Assembly (NCBI RefSeq): GCF_016864375.1
Contig: NZ_CP069355.1
Span: forward strand, 62,001-126,000
Direction of reading: 5' to 3'
Origin: Microvirga sp. VF16
GTDB taxonomy: Bacteria; Pseudomonadota; Alphaproteobacteria; Rhizobiales; Beijerinckiaceae
Length of the DNA: 64,000 bases
The stretch's first letter is position 1. Each line of letters opens with the position of its first letter. The position numbers were made by a program, and so were the translations under genes. Shown piece by piece: positions 62,094-64,000 of the stretch. The notes beneath the pieces are model-generated. The model searched no databases, was not told where the DNA came from, and saw nothing but the letters and a program-made list of their open reading frames with translations.

Positions 62094-62149
62094 CTGATCA
62101 TCCTTTGATTGACAATAGAGATTAGGAATCAGCTGCGAATGATCCGACT

Positions 62150-63319
62150 TTACGGAAACGGGTCGCCGGGTTCTGTAGGAAGCTCGGAGTCGCCGGCGAT
62201 TGTTGCAATGGTGGCGCCAGGCACCGCGATTCTGCTGGCAACCCGTCCGAACATGATACCCGATGTGCGCGCTGCTACGGAGTTCCGCTCACCTGTTGCT
62301 GGGTTGAGGATTTGAGCAACTTCCTCACCGACGGCAATCTGGTCGCCGGGAGCTTTTGAAAATATGATCAGACCCGGCATGTTTGCTCGAACGAAGTCGA
62401 CACAACCACGGGAGATGTTGCGCACCGGAAAATCAAGCTCGTGTACTCCGCGGGGCGTTAACACGCCAACGGTTTCCATGAAAGCGATAAGGCGCAGAGC
62501 ATCATCTGTGGCAATGTCGTCCTGTACGTCCCTTGTACCACGATACTCAATTGTGGCAGCGAAACATCCGGTCATCGATGTATCGGATAAATGCTCTGCC
62601 ACCATTTGCCATGGCAGGAAACAACTATCCTTAAATGTAAGGCCGCCATTAACGCCACCAACTGTAACCACGCTACCGATATGACGAGATAGGATATCTG
62701 CGGCCGGATGCTGATGGTCGCTAACAAAAGCGTAGACTCCGGCTTCGGAGTCACTATGCAAATCCAGCACGTAGTCTGAGTCGACAGCGAGACCAAGAAG
62801 AACCTGCTTCAGGCTATCGATTTCTGTCTTCGGGACTAGTTGATCAACAATTTCGCGCATGGCGCACTTAACGGTAGAGCGATCTACAACACCGCCGCTA
62901 TTCTTTAGCTGTGTCAGGCGTTCGCCCAACAACAAGCTAATATCAGGGAAGTTGCGGTTGAAATTACCTCCGGTACCCAAATCCGATCGACCTGCATGAT
63001 AGCCCTGGATCATTTGGGCAAGGCCAACTGGGTTAGCGCACGGCACCACGATAATCTCACCACGAGGTTCGTCATCGCGATCTCGGAGGAGTTGAACGAG
63101 GTGGTGCAGGATCAACATTCCAGGTGGTTCTTCAGTATGTAGCCCACCTTGGAGGTATACTTTGGGGCCATTACGTCCAGCACCAAAGCGATAGGCAACG
63201 ATTTCACGCTGAGTACCAACCCACGAGACCGACAGTGGTATATGTTCTACAGTCGATAACATCATTCGGACTTTCTGTTGTACCTTTCGCATCACGCTGC
63301 GGATTGGTCCACACGCCAT
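62150..63319 (-). CDS. AstE/aspartoacylase-like zinc hydrolase (M14 fold)
   Basis: A 389-residue protein with the zinc motif GGLHTEEPPGM (His and Glu), a later zinc His in VLDLHSDSEAGVY and the catalytic Glu in TIEYRGTRD. SGGVVDRSTVKCAMREIVDQ and the C-terminal beta domain (APGDQIAVGEEVAQILNP) fit the succinylglutamate desuccinylase/aspartoacylase family. It removes acyl or amino-acid groups from amides. It ends 57 bases before the CapA-like gene on the same strand. The start may be 63319 or ATG 63265. The stretch is visibly more AT-rich than the window average, pointing to separate origin. Confidence 0.8.
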   Translation of the reverse strand: MACGPIRSVMRKVQQKVRMMLSTVEHIPLSVSWVGTQREIVAYRFGAGRNGPKVYLQGGLHTEEPPGMLILHHLVQLLRDRDDEPRGEIIVVPCANPVGLAQMIQGYHAGRSDLGTGGNFNRNFPDISLLLGERLTQLKNSGGVVDRSTVKCAMREIVDQLVPKTEIDSLKQVLLGLAVDSDYVLDLHSDSEAGVYAFVSDHQHPAADILSRHIGSVVTVGGVNGGLTFKDSCFLPWQMVAEHLSDTSMTGCFAATIEYRGTRDVQDDIATDDALRLIAFMETVGVLTPRGVHELDFPVRNISRGCVDFVRANMPGLIIFSKAPGDQIAVGEEVAQILNPATGERNSVAARTSGIMFGRVASRIAVPGATIATIAGDSELPTEPGDPFP

Positions 63320-63870
63320 TGTTACAGCAGCGCTCTAGTTTGATATTACCTTTAGCGTTCGATCACACTGTGATCTCCACTACTGGACGAAGTATCTCCA
63401 TCACGTCGTGGATGCTGTTGCTACTAGAAAGAAGCGGACGTAACTCGATTGCGCCCCCCCGACCAAGACGCAGCCTAGATGGCAACGGGTTTGTTTGTGT
63501 CGGGACAAAGATGCCAGTGATGGGCACGATCTAGTCGCTGCATGGTGAGGCAAACGCCTTTGCATTCAGGACCTAGGGGCTGCCGATCCCAACAGCATCG
63601 CCTCTATAACGGCGCGGCCGTCGGGTAGACCGTTACTCATTTCTAGCCTCCTTAGACCTGCTGTTTCGTTTGTTGCTTTTCTACTGGCAACGTTGCGAAG
63701 GGATTGCCGGCATGCACTAGGTTCATATCGCGCTAGTTCCCTTCTGGTTTTTCAAAATCAGAATGGGCAGCATGTTAGACATTGGCAAGCATACAATTTA
63801 TATTGTTGCCATCTGGAGTTTAGATGGATAACTGCCGCCAGCCTTGCTCGGAGATCCGCGAAAGAAAGCG
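63320..63870. other. Intergenic region upstream of the third operon
   Basis: About 550 bases without a supported gene. Short frames exist but have no recognisable pattern. It should include the promoter of the AstE-like/CapA-like/transporter operon, but no regulator gene or clear operator is visible. Confidence 0.4.
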
Positions 63871-64000
63871 CTACATAGACAACGGTTCACCAGACGGCAC
63901 CGTCAGCTCCGGACGACGCTCACCGTAGGTCTCCTGAACGATGGACATTTGCTCGGCGATCGTCCGGTGGCGGCGGCGTTGCGGTCCATCAAGGGTTTCA
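63871..64000 (-). pseudogene. Probable IS3/IS66-type transposase OrfA fragment at window edge
   Basis: The minus-strand frame reads ETLDGPQRRRHRTIAEQMSI and VQETYGERRPELTVPSGEP, with a TAG stop at 63871-63873. The run QRRRHRTIAEQMSIVQETY resembles the helix-turn-helix start of small transposase OrfA proteins. The end does not fit that family, so it is probably truncated or rearranged. The rest lies outside the window. Confidence 0.45.

Noticed and set aside
1..64000. CRISPR arrays, tRNA, rRNA or riboswitches
   Set aside because: I found no regularly spaced long repeats, no tRNA-like cloverleaf and no conserved riboswitch motif on reading, but a covariance-model search was not possible.

Overview
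This 64 kb window is GC-rich DNA from an alphaproteobacterium, most likely Hyphomicrobiales (Methylobacterium/Microvirga/Rhizobium-like). The order is inferred from the gene families, a DUF6894 fragment, the plasmid-style panBC block, a RIME-like intergenic palindrome and the mixture of IS630, IS1595, IS66 and IS5 remnants. Scattered insertion sequences, broken genes, a recD2-like helicase next to a topB-like topoisomerase, and toxin-antitoxin genes suggest an accessory replicon or genomic island. No rRNA, tRNA or CRISPR was seen.

Region 1 (about 1-16.5 kb) is a candidate phosphonoalanine or phosphonopeptide cassette. It holds a phosphonopyruvate hydrolase (palA) behind the C-terminal half of a class I aminotransferase. 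The N-terminal half lies 3.6 kb away in opposite orientation beside a LysR gene. The LysR gene is divergent from a Dpp-type transporter (binding protein, two ATPases, two permeases). Next come an Asp/Glu-racemase-like protein, an M19-dipeptidase-like protein, a frameshifted M24 peptidase and an alkaline-phosphatase-superfamily hydrolase. An IS630 element and a decayed copy of a pantothenate gene block sit inside the broken part.

Region 2 (18.4-34.1 kb) is a second, intact phosphonate-type cluster. A long minus-strand run encodes a peptide-type ABC transporter, a C39-like cysteine peptidase and phnG-H-I-J-K-L-M-DUF1045-phnN, mostly with overlapping stops and starts. Divergently placed are a second alkaline-phosphatase-superfamily hydrolase and a PhnF-like GntR regulator. 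PhnJ is full length but lacks three of the four cysteines known to be essential in E. coli PhnJ, so the core may be a divergent C-P lyase-like machine.

Region 3 (34.1-55.4 kb) is mixed. It has a recD2-like helicase, topB, an IS66 remnant, an orphan HTH gene, a broken DUF3800 gene, hipBA with regularly spaced operator-like repeats and a PIN-domain gene, IS5 debris, the intact panB-panC block with two or three small downstream genes, an MFS transporter, a Crp/Fnr regulator and a piece of alanine dehydrogenase.

Region 4 (55.4-63.3 kb) is a third peptide-type ABC operon with a two-domain fused ATPase, a CapA-like metallophosphoesterase-fold protein and an AstE/aspartoacylase-like zinc hydrolase. 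Its upstream part looks more AT-rich than the rest. The common theme is uptake and trimming of peptide-like compounds; two of the three systems are tied to breaking C-P bonds.
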